64,000 nucleotides of DNA from Dyella sp. GSA-30 (GTDB lineage: Bacteria; Pseudomonadota; Gammaproteobacteria; Xanthomonadales; Rhodanobacteraceae): NCBI RefSeq assembly GCF_027924605.1, contig NZ_AP027042.1, forward strand, positions 969,524-1,033,523. The letters are read 5' to 3'. Below the pieces are notes generated by a model that saw only the letters and a list, made by a program, of their open reading frames with translations, searched no databases and was not told the origin of the DNA. Below are positions 61,932 through 64,000 of this stretch, piece by piece. The position numbers were made by a program, and so were the translations under genes. Position 1 is the first letter of the stretch. The number at the start of each line of letters is the position of its first letter.

Positions 61932-62729
61932 TTAGGGAGCGCGCGGCTGCACATCGTCGATCGTGGCCAGCGCATCGATAAAGCGCCAGTGAAACGAGCC
62001 GGGACCTTCCGCATCACGTGCGGCGCATTCGCCTGCCTGCTTGAACAGTGCAAGCGTCGTCGCTGCCGCTTCGAACGGCTGTCCGGGCAACACGGCCAGC
62101 ATCGCACCCATCACGCAGGTCTGCGTGCAGCCCATGGCGGTCACGCGCGGCATCCAGGGCGAGCCGCCGGCAAAGCGCAGGCTGCGCTCGCCATCGGTAA
62201 GAAAGTCGACCTCGCCGGTGACGGCGACGACGGTGCCTTGCTCGCGCGCAAAGCGCATGGCGCCAGCTTCGGCCGCTTCCACTGCGTCGCGACTGTCCAC
62301 GCCCTGCGCGCGACTGACGCTGCCACTCAAGGCGAGCATCTCGGAGGCATTGCCGCGTATCACGGCCGGGCGATGTTCGAGCAGACGCATGACGGCCTGG
62401 CGTCGGAACGCCGTGGCCTGATGCGCCACCGGATCGAGCACCCATGGCTTGCCGGCTTGTCGTGCGGACGCTGTGGCGGCCAGCATGCCGGCCAGCCAGT
62501 CCGACGAGAGGGTGCCGATGTTCACGGTCAACGCGTCGGCGAAGGCAGCAAATTCACCGGCTTCTTCTTCGGCATGCACCATCGCCGGCGAGGCACCGAT
62601 GGCCAGCATCGCGTTGGCGGCCATGTTCATTGCCACGAAGTTGGTGATGCACTGCACGAGCGGCGCGCGTTCGCGCACCGTGCGCAGCGCGGTGGCCATG
62701 GTTGCCAGCGGATAGGACATCTCGCTCAT
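61932..62729 (-). CDS. thiM: hydroxyethylthiazole kinase ThiM
   Basis: A 265-residue kinase that salvages hydroxyethylthiazole for thiamine synthesis. The start at 62729 (MSEMSYPLATMATAL) is used; the long frame to 62837 overlaps uppP. It has the family blocks VQCITNFVAMNMAANAMLAIG, VLDPVA, VIRGNASEMLAL and the anion-hole segment TAMGCTQTCVMGA, with the Cys of the usual GTGC motif. The neighbouring thiD and thiE are not in the window. It lies 8 bases downstream of uppP on the same strand. Confidence 0.88.
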   Translation of the reverse strand: MSEMSYPLATMATALRTVRERAPLVQCITNFVAMNMAANAMLAIGASPAMVHAEEEAGEFAAFADALTVNIGTLSSDWLAGMLAATASARQAGKPWVLDPVAHQATAFRRQAVMRLLEHRPAVIRGNASEMLALSGSVSRAQGVDSRDAVEAAEAGAMRFAREQGTVVAVTGEVDFLTDGERSLRFAGGSPWMPRVTAMGCTQTCVMGAMLAVLPGQPFEAAATTLALFKQAGECAARDAEGPGSFHWRFIDALATIDDVQPRAP

Positions 62730-62737
62730 GGAACGAC

Positions 62738-63532
62738 TCAGGCGCCGCGCATGAACAGCAGCAATGCCAGGCCCAGCACGATGCGGTACACCGCAAATGC
62801 GGTGAAACGATGGCTGCGGATATAGCCGAGCAACCACTTCACCGCGATAAAGGCCACGATGGCCGAGACGATGAAGCCGACGATCAGCGCGGTCCAGTCC
62901 TCGTGCGCAACGCCGTCATGCTTGACCACTTTGAGCAGCTCGTAGCCGGTAGCGGCGTACATGGTCGGGATACCGACCAGGAAGGCGAACTCGGTGGCGG
63001 CCGCGCGATTGCTGGTGCCGACAAGCATGGCAGTGAAGATCGTCGCGCCCGAACGCGAGGTGCCCGGGAATACGCCGGCCACCATCTGCGCGACACCGAC
63101 CAGGATCGCGACCGGCCAGGTCACGGCCTTGCGATCGACCTGCCGCGCGGCGATCTGCTCGGCGGCGATCATCCAGAAACCACCGATCAGTAGCGCCCAG
63201 GCAATGGGGGTAATCGTCTCAGGCAGCTTGAAGCCGTAATGAGTCACGATCAGGCCAAGCACCGCGGTGATCGCGAAGGCGACGATCAGCTTCATCAGGT
63301 AGTCGCGGTTGTCGCGGTCGCCCAGTTGCGTGAACAGCTGCCAGATGCGCTTCCAGTAGATGAACGTCACGGCGAGGATCGCGCCAGCCTGGATGCCGAC
63401 ATTGAACAGGTCCGAGCGTTCGCCCAGGCCGAGCTTCTCGGCGATCAGCAGATGGCCCGTGCTGGAAATGGGCAGGAATTCGGTAATGCCCTCGATGATG
63501 CCGAGCAGGATGACGTTGATCAGGTCGCTCAC
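62738..63532 (-). CDS. uppP: undecaprenyl-diphosphatase UppP (BacA)
   Basis: A 264-residue integral membrane phosphatase that recycles undecaprenyl pyrophosphate for cell-wall synthesis. Both family motifs are intact: EGITEFLPISSTGH at about residues 14-27 and PGTSRSGATI near 161-170, together with eight or so hydrophobic helices. Mature length equals that of E. coli UppP to within a few residues. It is the first gene of a short unit with thiM, an unusual pairing. Confidence 0.95.
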   Translation of the reverse strand: MSDLINVILLGIIEGITEFLPISSTGHLLIAEKLGLGERSDLFNVGIQAGAILAVTFIYWKRIWQLFTQLGDRDNRDYLMKLIVAFAITAVLGLIVTHYGFKLPETITPIAWALLIGGFWMIAAEQIAARQVDRKAVTWPVAILVGVAQMVAGVFPGTSRSGATIFTAMLVGTSNRAAATEFAFLVGIPTMYAATGYELLKVVKHDGVAHEDWTALIVGFIVSAIVAFIAVKWLLGYIRSHRFTAFAVYRIVLGLALLLFMRGA

Positions 63533-63665
63533 TGTGCTGCAACTCCGTTATGCGATAAGACTGGCGGGCTTGCGCCCGACACGAAGCGGCATAGCTTACG
63601 TGGTCTATATGGCGCGAGGCTGGCAGAAGAAGGGTTGTGATCGGCAACTGTTCATTGCTCTGATA

Positions 63666-63694
63666 TGGTGCAATGATCGCTCCAATCTGGTGCC
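63666..63694 (+). promoter_or_regulatory. candidate NtrC half-sites upstream of glnA
   Basis: TGGTGCA (63666-63672) and TGGTGCC (63688-63694) are direct half-sites, 22 bases apart start to start (two helical turns). They lie about 65 bases before the -24 element, at the distance of an NtrC enhancer. Single half-sites only, so modest confidence. Confidence 0.4.
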
Positions 63695-63758
63695 TACGGA
63701 TGCCTGAGATAGGCCGTCACCATGCTTTAACTGTCTGATTCAAAAGCGCTACACTGCC

Positions 63759-63773
63759 TGGCACAGCTGTTGC
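63759..63773 (+). promoter_or_regulatory. sigma-54 promoter of glnA
   Basis: TGGCAC-N5-TTGC with the exact spacing and consensus -24/-12 boxes. The predicted start lies about 35 bases before the ATG at 63820. It links glnA to nitrogen control through NtrC. Confidence 0.85.
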
Positions 63774-63819
63774 TAAAACGTTGCATCTTTTCCCGCTTAT
63801 CAGCCCCCGAGGTCCGTCC

Positions 63820-64000
63820 ATGTCCGCTCAGAAAGTGCTCGACCTGATCCAGGAACACGAGGTCGAGTTTGTCGACCTGCGTTTTGCCGACATGCTCGGC
63901 AAGCATCATCACGTCAGCTTCCCGGCCCACGCCATCGACGAGTCGACGTTCGAAGACGGCAAGATGTTCGACGGTTCGTCGATCTCGGGCTGGAAGGGCA
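63820..64000 (+). CDS. glnA: glutamine synthetase, type I (5' end only)
   Basis: The first 60 codons are present (start [20 protein letters not shown]). The motifs [18 protein letters not shown] and [11 protein letters not shown] are the standard N-terminal beta-grasp domain of type I glutamine synthetase. The rest lies beyond the window edge. Transcription from the sigma-54 promoter at 63759 is expected under nitrogen limitation. Confidence 0.95.
   Translation, partial: MSAQKVLDLIQEHEVEFVDLRFADMLGKHHHVSFPAHAIDESTFEDGKMFDGSSISGWKG

Overview
The window is a chromosomal segment of a GC-rich gammaproteobacterium, most likely a Rhodanobacteraceae member of the Xanthomonadales (Dyella, Luteibacter or Rhodanobacter type). 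The inference rests on several things: a very large TonB-dependent receptor with glycan hydrolases, gene families such as TraB/GumN and the PA0069-type radical SAM protein, many LysR/TetR/HxlR regulators next to small oxidoreductases, and REP/BIME-like palindromes built on GTCATCCCGGC and TGTAGGAGCGACTTCAG. No species call is possible from the sequence alone. No rRNA, tRNA or CRISPR array was seen.

Layout. 1-4.7 kb: an O-methyltransferase cut by the window edge, a TetR regulator with a visible operator, a second methyltransferase, a small exported protein, rlmI and a conserved hypothetical. 4.7-13 kb: a glycan-uptake operon (TonB-dependent receptor, GH92, GH2) behind a perfect CRP/Clp-type site and two copies of a LacI-type operator. 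13-34.5 kb: mostly single genes and regulator/enzyme pairs (VOC proteins, DUF4199 with a membrane LuxR regulator, AraC/NmrA, an M61 peptidase, a TraB/GumN protein, amidase/TetR, a Tat-exported Gfo/Idh/MocA oxidoreductase, LysR/NmrA/DoxX, SDR/NTF2-like/HxlR, a secreted alpha/beta hydrolase). 34.5-40.0 kb: a lower-GC accessory island, all on the minus strand and bracketed by two related ~95-base elements with terminal inverted repeats. It holds three poorly known genes and, at its right end, a translationally coupled pair: a P-loop ATPase with a zinc ribbon and a HEPN protein with an intact R-x4-H motif. 40-64 kb: core-like chromosome with a YtrA-type GntR/ABC operon, an esterase, a radical SAM protein, a quinone oxidoreductase, a chemotaxis receptor under a sigma-28 promoter, an RND efflux operon with a divergent LysR regulator, a beta-lactamase-fold hydrolase, a wHTH-TPR membrane regulator, thiM, uppP and the start of glnA under a sigma-54 promoter.

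The best candidate for an undescribed system is the ATPase-HEPN pair at 36939-39451. It looks like a two-gene RNase-effector defence module: the ATPase would sense or switch and the HEPN protein would cleave RNA. The second notable point is the GH92 enzyme at 8661-11060. Its catalytic-acid position is Gln rather than Glu, which suggests a mannose-phosphate-type leaving group rather than ordinary alpha-mannosidase activity. Several promoters and operators can be read directly from the sequence and are listed as separate features.
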